NCBI GenBank assembly: GCA_012521995.1
Contig: JAAYLH010000042.1
Location: 1 to 41,235, forward strand
Origin: Bacteroidales bacterium
GTDB lineage: Bacteria; Bacteroidota; Bacteroidia; Bacteroidales; UBA7960
Direction: 5' to 3'
DNA: 41,235 bases
Translations under genes and position numbers: made by a program
In this document: positions 17,901 to 24,272 of the stretch, in pieces
How the letters are laid out: every line of letters begins with the position of its first letter
Position numbering within the stretch: position 1 is the stretch's first letter
Notes under the pieces: generated by a model
What the model saw: only the letters and a program-made list of their open reading frames with translations
What the model was told of the DNA's origin: nothing
Database searches by the model: none

Positions 17901-18281
17901 CATCACATCCTTGCGGCAAGCCTGATTGTATTCGGCAATGGATATGCTTTTGCCAATGTCTTCCTTGGTGATGCCGAGCATTTTCTCCACGCCGATCTCT
18001 ACGGGCAGGCCGTGGGTGTCCCAGCCGGCCTTGCGCTTAACCAGGTAACCCTTCTGGGTGCGGTAGCGGCAGAAAATATCCTTGATGGCGCGTGCCATCA
18101 CGTGGTGAATGCCGGGCAAGCCATTGGCCGAAGGCGGACCTTCATAAAACACCCAGGGCTGGTGCCCCTCACGAATATCCAGGCTCTTCTCAAAAACAGC
18201 GTTCGTCTCCCAGAACGCCTGTATTTCCTTGCCGATGCCTGACAGATCAAGCTTCTTGTATTCTTTGTATTTTGCTTTCAT
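14913..18281 (-). CDS. ileS: Isoleucyl-tRNA synthetase with GIHH signature
   Basis: Charges tRNA-Ile with isoleucine and edits misactivated valine. The protein has 1122 residues, the size of the eukaryote-like IleS2 class. The ATP-binding signature that is normally HIGH reads GIHH at residues 57-60 (NGLPGIHHVMARA), so the first and third positions are exchanged. The second signature is KMSKR at 665-669, again IleS2-like. The catalytic core is split by an editing (CP1) domain with the usual TTPWTLPSNTGLAV near residue 240. The tRNA-binding anticodon domain follows, and a C-terminal extension replaces the zinc ribbon of IleS1. It heads the unit with the DksA-like gene and lspA. A predicted promoter lies 71-78 bases upstream, beyond which is the 11-bp-phased repeat. 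Confidence 0.97.
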   Translation of the reverse strand: MKAKYKEYKKLDLSGIGKEIQAFWETNAVFEKSLDIREGHQPWVFYEGPPSANGLPGIHHVMARAIKDIFCRYRTQKGYLVKRKAGWDTHGLPVEIGVEKMLGITKEDIGKSISIAEYNQACRKDVMKYKDTWDDLTKRMGYWVDLENPYITFEDKYIETVWFLLSKLYEKGLLYKGYTIQPYSPAAGTGLSTHELNQPGCYRNVKDNSVTAQFKIVRDERSEFLFADGVKEVHFLAWTTTPWTLPSNTGLAVGKNIRYVKVRTFNPYTFDPVVVILAKDLMDGFFNPKAAEMKLEEYQPGDKKIPFEILEEYAGEGFENIRYEQLLPYEQPEEGDSFRVVLGDFVTTEDGTGIVHIAPSFGADDFKVGKQYGLGSLTLVDKRGRFVDSMGEFSGRYVRPEYENGNGGEESRPVDVDIIIKLKTENKAFKAERYEHSYPHCWRTDKPILYYPLDSWFIRTTALKDRMIELNNTIQWKPESTGTGRFGNWLENLQDWNLSRSRYWGVPLPIWATEDQEERICIGSLEQLKEEIEKAVKAGYMKENPLNDFQPGDMSEKNYKVFDMHRPFVDEIILASATGREMKREPDLIDVWFDSGAMPYAQYHYPFENKEEFEANFPADFIAEGVDQTRGWFFTLHAIATMAFDSVAFKTVVSNGLVLDKAGNKMSKRLGNAVDPFDTIEKFGPDATRWYMITNAQPWDNLKFDIEGVAEVQRKFFGTLYNTYAFFALYANIDKFTYAEEEIPLSQRPEIDRWILSELNTLIKKVDECYFTFEPTRAGRLIQSFVDEHLSNWYVRLSRRRFWKGEYSDDKISAYQTLYRCLETLAMLSAPIAPFFSEKLFTDLNKVTKRYETISVHLTDFPTTDESMIDGDLEERMQLAQQISSMVLALRKKVNIRVRQPLQKVMVPVLNDKFRQQLQGVEQLILSEVNVKELEYLEDTAGVLVKKIKPNFKTLGPRYGKLMKQIAAAIAGFGQEDIARLEKEEKYILDVEGETVALLLSDVDIISEDIPGWLVANEGTLTVALDVTITESLRQEGIARELINRIQNLRKDKGFEVTDKIEVFVEQHSDITEAIVSNNDYICSETLATRLDYSEAIANSEKVEVELTDDIKTFVLIQRVIN

Positions 18282-18351
18282 AAGCAGTCTTGACCCGCCA
18301 CTGATTTTTTACCTTGTCGTTGATGGCAGGGGTCTATGGTTTTTAAAGGTG

Positions 18352-18359
18352 CAAAATTA
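18352..18359 (-). promoter_or_regulatory. Predicted -7 element of the ileS operon promoter
   Basis: Read on the minus strand this is TAATTTTG, an exact TAnnTTTG match. Transcription would start near 18345, giving a leader of about 65 bases before the ileS ATG. No T-box-like structure fits in so short a leader. Confidence 0.5.
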
Positions 18360-18606
18360 TAAAAAAAATCCTTACGAAGCCCTAAAAATCAAAGGCTTTG
18401 GAAAGGTTAAAGTAAAACCCTTGAGCGTCTTGCTCCTAAACCTGATTCAATGAAGCCTGAAATATTAAAAGCCGAGACGGCATCTTTTTCTGGCAGGCCG
18501 AAATAATCGAACTTTCCCGTTTCTCTTCAAGCCATCCAGTTAGAATATTAACTTTCCCAGACAAGGAAATGGGCTTCCTTTGAACTGTATCAACATCAAA
18601 GATAAC

Positions 18607-18704
18607 ACGTAATAGACACGTATCTGAAACGTAATTTAAACGTGTATGCACGTTTGAACTACGTGTTAACTACGTCTGAACTACGTGTTAACTACGTTTG
18701 AACT
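18607..18704. repeat. Nine-unit 11-bp tandem repeat phased on ACGT
   Basis: Nine consecutive units each begin with ACGT, at 18607, 18618, 18629, 18640, 18650, 18661, 18672, 18683 and 18694. All are 11 bases long except the fourth, which is 10. The last five are the most regular and alternate ACGTTTGAACT or ACGTCTGAACT with ACGTGTTAACT, so there is also a 22-bp higher period. The array lies about 250 bases upstream of the predicted ileS promoter. The unit length is close to one helical turn, so the ACGT cores fall on one face of the DNA. It could be a phased binding array, a curvature element or a slipped-strand expansion. Confidence 0.9.
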
Positions 18705-18848
18705 AAGACCAAAAAGCGAGTCTGAAGAGGAGCAGGAGGGCTTGTAGCCCGTATGCAAGTAAATGGGAGAATTTGGCCAGCCATGATGCCTTGCATGGCT
18801 TTCACAAGAAATGAATCAGGTTTTTTTTCTTCGGAACAAAAAGGCCTG

Positions 18849-18888
18849 AAAAAAAAGGAGGCCTACTCATGGTGTTGAGATGGCCTCC
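18849..18888 (-). terminator. Rho-independent terminator of the C1 peptidase gene
   Basis: On the minus strand GGAGGCC pairs with GGCCTCC, with an inner CTCA/TGAG stem and a 6-base loop, followed directly by a run of eight T. It sits 44 bases after the peptidase stop codon. Confidence 0.85.
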
Positions 18889-18931
18889 AATTTCGGGCTT
18901 TCGCCCCTTCTCATTCTTTGTCTTCGGTGTC

Positions 18932-20146
18932 CTAAAGTCCCAGTTTCCTTTTGATATCCCTTGGGATGGCATCCTTGTGCACCATGATGAAAATGGTTTT
19001 GGCCCTGACAAAGCTTTCCGACATGTTCAGGTAACCTCCGAAGGTGTTGCGCTCGGTGCCCCAGGAGTTCTTGGTGATGTAATACTTGGTTCCATTCTGA
19101 TCGCGGGTGATGCCCGTGACGTGCATCAGGTGGTCGTCGGTGGTGGTGAAGTTTTCATAACCACGCTGCCTGATCTCCTGGTCTACTGCGATCTCGGGAA
19201 ATGGCGCCTCAAACTTATACACTTCCTCCAGCTTCTCCGTTGGGGTCATCGACTCAAAGCGCGCTCTGTCGGTGGTCGAATAAGTGTCAGCCGGCGCTTC
19301 CACATCGGGGTTGATGGCCACCCCGTTCTTATGAGAAAAGCCTTTTTCGCTCACATCCCCGTCCCAGTTTACCGTATAGCCATTCTCAAGCGAATGATCC
19401 ATGATCTCGATCAGCTCGTCAAGCGGCACATTGTAAAACTGTCCGTGGGCCCAGTTATCCGGAACTTCCAGCGGGAAGGTTGTATAATAGGGAAAGTGAT
19501 TGAAAGAGGTGATCTCAACATAGTCATCGGGGTTGAATTCAAGCGACTCAAAAAAGGATTTCGAGGTATAGGTTTTTTCCCTGTAGGTGAAACTCTCAGG
19601 CACAGGCCCCAGGTAAATGTCAAGCAGGCTGTTTACCAATTCCTTGTATTCAGGGCTTTCCTTGCGAAGATCTACAGCAACCTGCCCAATAGCCCCAACG
19701 AACTGATTCAGCTCACGGTGGTTATGTCTGTCCGAGTCATAGTTGATGCCGGTGTATGCTTCATCAGGCACCAGGCCGTGCTCTCTGATTGCATTCATGG
19801 CATTGTGCGACAGGCTCCCCTGACTCAGGTTGCCGTTGCCCCGGCGCAGATAATTGTCGCGCATACGGTTTACATAATTATGCCTGACGATAAACATCTC
19901 CGAAAGGTCGTGCTCGCCCTTGCCCATCCTGAGCAATTCCGATTCGATAAAGGATACCGTGGCAAAGCACCAGCAAGTGCCCGTACTGGCCTGGTTTTTA
20001 ACCGGGGTGGCCGGTAAACTGATCTCAGTGGTGAATTTATAGCCCGGCTTCTGAACCGTGTCTGTCGCTTCTTGTGCGAGGACATTATGGGAAAGGAAAA
20101 AAACCATCCCCGTAACCATCAGTGTAATGATAAACTGTTTCTTCAT
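18932..20146 (-). CDS. Secreted C1-family cysteine peptidase (bleomycin hydrolase-like)
   Basis: A papain-fold aminopeptidase/cysteine peptidase related to bleomycin hydrolase and PepC. The start at 20146 gives MKKQFIITLMVTGMVFFLSHNVLAQ, a clear signal peptide, so the enzyme is exported; cytoplasmic PepC lacks this. An earlier in-frame start at 20239 would precede the predicted promoter and is rejected. The oxyanion-hole Gln is Q52 and the catalytic Cys is C58 (GTCWCF). The catalytic His is in DDHLMHVTG and the Asn in KNSWG near the C terminus. The C-terminal end (KRKLGL) lacks a T9SS sorting domain, so a periplasmic location is likely. The gene forms its own unit with a promoter at 20179-20186 and terminators at both ends. 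Confidence 0.93.
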   Translation of the reverse strand: MKKQFIITLMVTGMVFFLSHNVLAQEATDTVQKPGYKFTTEISLPATPVKNQASTGTCWCFATVSFIESELLRMGKGEHDLSEMFIVRHNYVNRMRDNYLRRGNGNLSQGSLSHNAMNAIREHGLVPDEAYTGINYDSDRHNHRELNQFVGAIGQVAVDLRKESPEYKELVNSLLDIYLGPVPESFTYREKTYTSKSFFESLEFNPDDYVEITSFNHFPYYTTFPLEVPDNWAHGQFYNVPLDELIEIMDHSLENGYTVNWDGDVSEKGFSHKNGVAINPDVEAPADTYSTTDRARFESMTPTEKLEEVYKFEAPFPEIAVDQEIRQRGYENFTTTDDHLMHVTGITRDQNGTKYYITKNSWGTERNTFGGYLNMSESFVRAKTIFIMVHKDAIPRDIKRKLGL

Positions 20147-20178
20147 ATTGTCTGTATTTTGGTTTGGTGGTCGATGTG

Positions 20179-20186
20179 CAAATATA
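20179..20186 (-). promoter_or_regulatory. Predicted -7 element of the C1 peptidase promoter
   Basis: Read on the minus strand this is TATATTTG, an exact consensus match 33 bases upstream of the chosen ATG at 20146. Confidence 0.55.
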
Positions 20187-20324
20187 CAGGAAGGCTCAGA
20201 AGAAATGAAGAATGATGGATGAAAAATAATTAAACCCATGGAAAAGGGGCTTGTTACCTTAGGAACCCCTGGTTATTCATTCAATTTTTCTTTCCATTGG
20301 GCTAAAGCCCTATTATGGAAGGCA

Positions 20325-20352
20325 ACAAAAAACCCAGCATAAATGCCGGGTT
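20325..20352 (-). terminator. Rho-independent terminator of the sugar dehydrogenase gene
   Basis: On the minus strand AACCCGGCAT-TT-ATGCTGGGTT forms a near-perfect 10-bp stem with one mismatch, followed by six T. It lies about 54 bases after the sugar dehydrogenase stop. Confidence 0.85.
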
Positions 20353-20405
20353 TAAAGATTTTTTCGGTTTTTGTTCTACTGGAGTCTGGATTCGGGCTGG
20401 GGAAT

Positions 20406-21524
20406 TTACCAGGGCTTGATCCGGAAAAATATCCCCGGGCCTTCGGTCAGCACATAGATATAGCCGTCAGGGCCCTGACGGATGTCGCGGAAGCGGGCAA
20501 AGCCTTCCAGCAGGCGTTCTGTATGGGTCACTTTATTTCCCTCAAGCACCACGCGGTGGATGTGCTGCCCGGCCAGAGCGCCCACCAGCATGTTGTTGGC
20601 CCAGCCGGGGTACTTGTCATTGCTAACGAAGGCCAGCCCGCAGGGGGCAATCGAAGGGGTCCAGTGCATTACCGGGTCCACCATTCCGGCCAGGGTGGTA
20701 TCGGGCGAGATGATGCTGCCATTGTAGTTGACGCCATGGGTCACCCGTGGCCATCCATAGTTTTCGCCTTTCAGGATGCGGTTGATCTCATCGCCGCCCT
20801 GGGCGCCGTGTTCGTGGGCCCATAGCTCGCCCGTCACGGGATGGAGTGCCATGCCCTGGATGTTCCGGTGGCCGTACGACCAGATCTCGGGCCGGGCATC
20901 CGGCTCATTGACAAAGGGGTTGTCCTCCGGAATCCGCCCGTCCTCGTGCAGGCGCATTACTGTGCCATTGTGATTGCTGGTCAGCTGGGCATTTTCCTGC
21001 TCGCCGCGGTCACCAATGGTGAAAAACATATAGCCCTTGCCGTCAAAAACGATGCGGGTGCCGAAATGATGAGGTCTTTCCGTAAAGGGCTGACCATGAA
21101 ACAACAGCTCCACATCGCTCAGCGTATTGCCTGTCAGCTTCCCGCGCGAGATGGCCGTGTTTCCGCCCGCACCGCCTTGTGCGGCATAGGCCAGGTATAT
21201 CATCTGGTTTTCTTCAAAGTCGGGATGCAGCACCACGTCGAGCAAACCGCCCTGTCCATGAACCCATACCTCAGGGATGCCTGCAATGGGCTCATCAAGC
21301 AGCACCCCGTCTTCAAAGATGCGCAGCCGGCCCGGACGCTCGGCAATCAGGATGCGGCCATCGGGTAAAAACGCCATCGACCAGGGGTTCTCAAGGCCGG
21401 TGGCAAGCGTGTCAACCGTAAAGCTTAATTCTTCGCTGCCTATCAAGTCAGCAGGCGGATCTTGCTCCCTGGCATTGCACGAAAACAAGCTTAAGCTTAG
21501 CATAAGTATAATCAATGTTCTCAT
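20406..21524 (-). CDS. PQQ-type soluble glucose/sorbosone dehydrogenase-like lipoprotein
   Basis: A six-bladed beta-propeller related to PQQ-dependent soluble aldose (glucose) dehydrogenase, which oxidises aldose sugars in the periplasm. A 15-residue signal ends at lipobox LFSC (C16), so it is lipid-anchored. Family motifs in order are LENPWSMAFLPDG, GGLLDVVLHPDF, HFGTRIVFDGKGYMFFTIGD, SYGHRNIQGMAL, HEHGAQGGDEINRI and NYGWP. These are the expected substrate, calcium and PQQ contact regions. The length (372) fits a single-domain enzyme without a haem domain. Whether PQQ is really bound cannot be told from sequence, since Bacteroidota rarely make PQQ. It is transcribed alone, with a terminator downstream. 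Confidence 0.9.
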   Translation of the reverse strand: MRTLIILMLSLSLFSCNAREQDPPADLIGSEELSFTVDTLATGLENPWSMAFLPDGRILIAERPGRLRIFEDGVLLDEPIAGIPEVWVHGQGGLLDVVLHPDFEENQMIYLAYAAQGGAGGNTAISRGKLTGNTLSDVELLFHGQPFTERPHHFGTRIVFDGKGYMFFTIGDRGEQENAQLTSNHNGTVMRLHEDGRIPEDNPFVNEPDARPEIWSYGHRNIQGMALHPVTGELWAHEHGAQGGDEINRILKGENYGWPRVTHGVNYNGSIISPDTTLAGMVDPVMHWTPSIAPCGLAFVSNDKYPGWANNMLVGALAGQHIHRVVLEGNKVTHTERLLEGFARFRDIRQGPDGYIYVLTEGPGIFFRIKPW

Positions 21525-21663
21525 TGTCTGTTGGTTTTAAGTCGTTCTTTATCAACTTCAACCCCTCAGGGCTGCTTTTGTTTAATAAAGTTACGGAAAA
21601 AGCCTGGAAATGAAAAGCCGGGATCAAACAGGTTAATGTCCGGAAATAATAACCCTCCTCCCA

Positions 21664-22422
21664 TCAGTCGGGTTTTTTCCCGATCAGCATAAAGGCCCCT
21701 TCCTGCACAACCATTTCCAGCAAGCCATCCTGAAACAACACACCATCAAACCCTGCGCGTTCCAGCTCTTTAAACCAGGTGTCCTTGCGGAAAAGGCCCA
21801 GGGTATGCACGTCTATCATGGTCTTCAGGTGGCGCTGGTCGCGGATCAGGCAGATGAAGGTGGCCTCAAAGCTCGGGTCTTGTGAATCAGGAATGTAGTT
21901 GTTTTCAATAAAGGTGATGTCTACTCCCTTTTGGGAAGCCGTTTCGACGGTGGTTCGGTTCTGAGGAAAATTCTCGGGGTCGTAGCCCACGATAGCCAGC
22001 AGCAGGCCCCCCGGCTTGAGCTGTTTGTGGGCATTGCCGAACACCTGCTGCATCTCGGCTGGAGAACGCAAATAATCAATCGAATCGGGAATGATCACTG
22101 CGTCAAAGCGTTTGGAGCTGCTGAACGTGCGCATATCCCCAGTGTGGTAGTCGCATTCGGGGTTCTTTTTGCGGGCGCTGCTCAGCATGTCAGGGCTCAG
22201 GTCCACGCCCGTTACCGCGAAATGCTGCTTCAGGTGGTGGTCCATATTGCCCGAACCGCAGCCCAGGTGAAGCAGGCTGGCGGTGGGATGGCCCTCGTGA
22301 TCCTTGATCTGCGTGATCACATATTCGGCCAGGCTCTCATATTCCTCGCGGCTGCTCACAAGTTCCCATACCCACTGGTAATCAGTATAAAGTTGCAGGC
22401 CTCCTGTTATCTCCCTTTTCAT
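21664..22422 (-). CDS. Class I SAM-dependent methyltransferase
   Basis: A 252-residue Rossmann-fold methyltransferase. Motif I is LLHLGCGSGNMDHHL near residue 52, the acidic residue after beta-2 is in GVDLSPDML, and motif II/III follows in FDAVIIPDSIDYL and LKPGGLLLAIVGYDPE. The N-terminal YTDYQWVWELVSSREEYESLAEYV is a substrate-covering helix region. This is the ubiquinone/small-molecule type of methyltransferase; the substrate is unknown. It follows the GtrA gene on the same strand after a 93-bp gap and could belong to the same lipid or glycan modification cluster, but that is inference from position only. Confidence 0.88.
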   Translation of the reverse strand: MKREITGGLQLYTDYQWVWELVSSREEYESLAEYVITQIKDHEGHPTASLLHLGCGSGNMDHHLKQHFAVTGVDLSPDMLSSARKKNPECDYHTGDMRTFSSSKRFDAVIIPDSIDYLRSPAEMQQVFGNAHKQLKPGGLLLAIVGYDPENFPQNRTTVETASQKGVDITFIENNYIPDSQDPSFEATFICLIRDQRHLKTMIDVHTLGLFRKDTWFKELERAGFDGVLFQDGLLEMVVQEGAFMLIGKKPD

Positions 22423-22515
22423 GATGCAGGATTATGATGAAAAATGGAAAGACTTTTCCTCTCCCCTCTTTCAAAGTTAAAAAGAAGCAGCGACATTTTC
22501 CCCTCAGGGGAGGCT

Positions 22516-22923
22516 TCAGTTTTTCTTGACTTTTTTAAACACCCAGTGTTTCTGAAGCAGGAAATTGAGCATCGACACGAGCAGGTCGGTGAGGATACGG
22601 CTGATCTTGTAGTCGAAGCCTGTGATGGAAGTAACAAAAAAAGTGCCTGAAGCTTTCATGATGATGCTGTTGACCACCACAGGCACAAACTTCAGAAACT
22701 GTTGCCAGAAAGGGTTTTTATAGGGGAGATCCTTGGTGTGAAACGCCCAGTGCCTGTTAAGGGTGAAATTCAACAGGGCGCCCACAACTCCCGCAATGGC
22801 AATCGAAATGGTATAATGGATATTAAAAAATTCGGTGATGAGGATCATCAGCAGGTAATCCATCAAGCCACCGCAGAATGCAGAGACCTGAGCCTTTGAA
22901 AATACAAGGATGCGTTTAACCAT
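22516..22923 (-). CDS. GtrA-family membrane protein
   Basis: A small four-helix inner-membrane protein of the GtrA/DPMS3 family. Members are thought to act as flippases or accessory factors for polyprenyl-linked sugars, or to stabilise glycosyltransferases. AFCGGLMDYLLMILITEF, AIAGVVGALLNFTLNRHWAFH, the third helix with VVVNSIIMKASGTFFV and the closing LVSMLNFLLQKHWVFK are family hallmarks. The start is ATG at 22923, which overlaps the stop region of the upstream CDP-alcohol phosphatidyltransferase gene by 8 bases, indicating translational coupling. A longer frame to 22962 would add 13 polar residues. The paired gene suggests handling of an unusual phospholipid or glycolipid. Confidence 0.9.
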   Translation of the reverse strand: MVKRILVFSKAQVSAFCGGLMDYLLMILITEFFNIHYTISIAIAGVVGALLNFTLNRHWAFHTKDLPYKNPFWQQFLKFVPVVVNSIIMKASGTFFVTSITGFDYKISRILTDLLVSMLNFLLQKHWVFKKVKKN

Positions 22924-23620
22924 TCCCCGTCTTATTTGCTTTTTCTTCCCTGTCGCGGGCATCCGCCAAACGCAGGATTTTTTTGAAGTCGATCAGGTTG
23001 AAAATAAGCAGCAGCAAGCAAGCCAGGGAGGCTGTATAGAGGATGGACCCTTGCAGTATAACTTCAAGTAACAGGATGGCCGAGATGAGCAACCTCACCT
23101 CCGTGGGGCCGAAGATCCCCGAATCGATCGAGTAATTTCCCGTCACCTTGTAGCGCAGCAGGGCCGTGATCATTTCCCAGCCATACAACACCACAAACAC
23201 AAAACCGATCATCTTCCACCAGCCCGGGGCATAAAAAACAAAGCCCAGCCCCATCAGGATAATGCCCAGCCAGTCGACGGTGATATCGAGCGAAAAGCCG
23301 TACCACTTACGCGGGCGATTTCGGTAGTAGGCAATGCGGCCGTCCAGCGAATCGCCAAACCAACTGATAAAAAAGCCTGCCAGCCCCAGGAGTAGCCAGG
23401 CTTTGCCCACCGTGACCGAAAGCACAAAGGCCAGAAATACCAATACGCTGCCGCCCAGGCCAATGGCCGTAAGCATATCCGAACTGATCCACGAGGGGAT
23501 TACCTGCACCAGGTAAGCCAATGCCTTTTGTTCGTATCTGCGTAAAAAATTTGTGCGCTCACGCCCCTGTGAAATGCTCTTAACCACATCATCCAGGGAT
23601 TCTTTATGCTTTTGTTTCAT
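22916..23620 (-). CDS. CDP-alcohol phosphatidyltransferase family protein with altered motif
   Basis: An integral membrane enzyme family that transfers a phosphatidyl group from a CDP-alcohol to a second alcohol, as in phosphatidylglycerol, phosphatidylinositol or archaetidyl lipid synthesis. Six or so hydrophobic segments are visible. The signature D-x2-DG-x2-AR-x8-G-x3-D-x3-D is represented by D90, D93-G94, A97, G108, D112 and D116. However, the Arg after Ala97 is Tyr98 and the following spacing is nine residues. The metal-binding Asp residues are all kept, so activity is plausible. The N-terminal basic amphipathic stretch (KESLDDVVKSISQGRERTNFLRRYEQKALAYL) precedes the first helix. It overlaps the GtrA gene. 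The substrate is unknown. Confidence 0.9.
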   Translation of the reverse strand: MKQKHKESLDDVVKSISQGRERTNFLRRYEQKALAYLVQVIPSWISSDMLTAIGLGGSVLVFLAFVLSVTVGKAWLLLGLAGFFISWFGDSLDGRIAYYRNRPRKWYGFSLDITVDWLGIILMGLGFVFYAPGWWKMIGFVFVVLYGWEMITALLRYKVTGNYSIDSGIFGPTEVRLLISAILLLEVILQGSILYTASLACLLLLIFNLIDFKKILRLADARDREEKANKTGNG

Positions 23621-23887
23621 CCTTTTTCAATCTTTAGCCGATTAAGGCCATACCGGCTGATTTTAATCCCCTTGATTGACACTTGCCCTTTGGAAAGCAA
23701 TGCCCGGCTTCCGATCATCAATCAGCAAATGTATAAAATAGAATTAAATGAAATGGGTTTTTGCTTTAAAAAGGCCAATCCGGCTTGGCTGCTGAAACAC
23801 ATAAGGTCTGATATTCAGCTCATAACTGAAATCAGTCATGCGTTCCCCCAGGGAATTATCAAGAGCCTTTGTCCAGAACCGGTCTAT

Positions 23888-24250
23888 TCATCTTTTTTCC
23901 CGTTTCAAAATCCAGTGATGCATCACATACTGTCCATCAAAAGAGGCATAACCCTGGACAAACTCCCATCCCTCTTTGCGCAACAGGTTCAGGGCATCGA
24001 TCATGGAGTTGAACACCCTGATCTTTCCGGTCTCTTCGTCTCTCAGGCGCAGATCTTCAAGCTTGCGTCTTTCCTGCCCCACATCAACCGTTACGGTCAT
24101 TTTATTGCCCCCATAAACAGGCTCGCCCCTCATTTCGCAATATTCATATTCGGGGCCTGGAGCTTCGGTTATGGTTGGTGCAGACTCCTGGGCGGGGGCG
24201 CTCCAGGCCAGCCATCCCATCATCATCAGGAATAAAAAGTGTGTTTTCAT
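23888..24250 (-). CDS. Small secreted protein of unknown function
   Basis: A 120-residue protein with a clear signal peptide (MKTHFLFLMMMGWLAWSAPAQ). The mature part has the pattern YEYCEMRGEP, MTVTVDVGQERR and NSMIDALNLLRKEGWEFVQGYASFDGQYVMHHWILKR. The 'LNLLRKEGWEFVQGY' element with a following basic strand recalls the DUF4177-like fold, but I would not assign it firmly. It is 22 bases downstream of the GH47-like gene on the same strand and is probably co-transcribed with it. The 267-bp gap on the other side (23621-23887) contains nothing I recognise. Confidence 0.8.
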   Translation of the reverse strand: MKTHFLFLMMMGWLAWSAPAQESAPTITEAPGPEYEYCEMRGEPVYGGNKMTVTVDVGQERRKLEDLRLRDEETGKIRVFNSMIDALNLLRKEGWEFVQGYASFDGQYVMHHWILKREKR

Positions 24251-24272
24251 GGTTCAAAAAATTTGTTTTCTG

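Larger units (their letters stand above)
18282..18931. other. 650-bp non-coding region between ileS and the C1 peptidase gene
   Basis: The stretch holds the ileS promoter (near 18355), the phased ACGT repeat (18607-18704) and the terminator of the C1 peptidase gene (near 18870). Between 18360 and 18606 and between 18705 and 18848 I see no gene, no tRNA and no strong hairpin. The short open frames here have no recognisable protein features. Confidence 0.7.

Noticed and set aside
17169..18242. 357-residue plus-strand frame opposite ileS
   Set aside because: Shadow of the ileS reading frame, with no domain pattern of its own.
18282..18351. T-box or other amino-acid-responsive leader for ileS
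   Set aside because: The predicted leader is only about 65 bases, and no T-box sequence or hairpin is visible.
18869..20017. 382-residue plus-strand frame opposite the C1 peptidase gene
   Set aside because: It is an antisense shadow: the minus-strand frame has a signal peptide and all catalytic motifs, and the plus-strand protein has none.
23621..23887. Gap between the CDP-alcohol transferase and small secreted genes, checked for a gene or RNA
   Set aside because: A short AGCCG/CGGCT pair near 23636-23660 is too weak for a terminator, and no frame in the gap looks like a protein.
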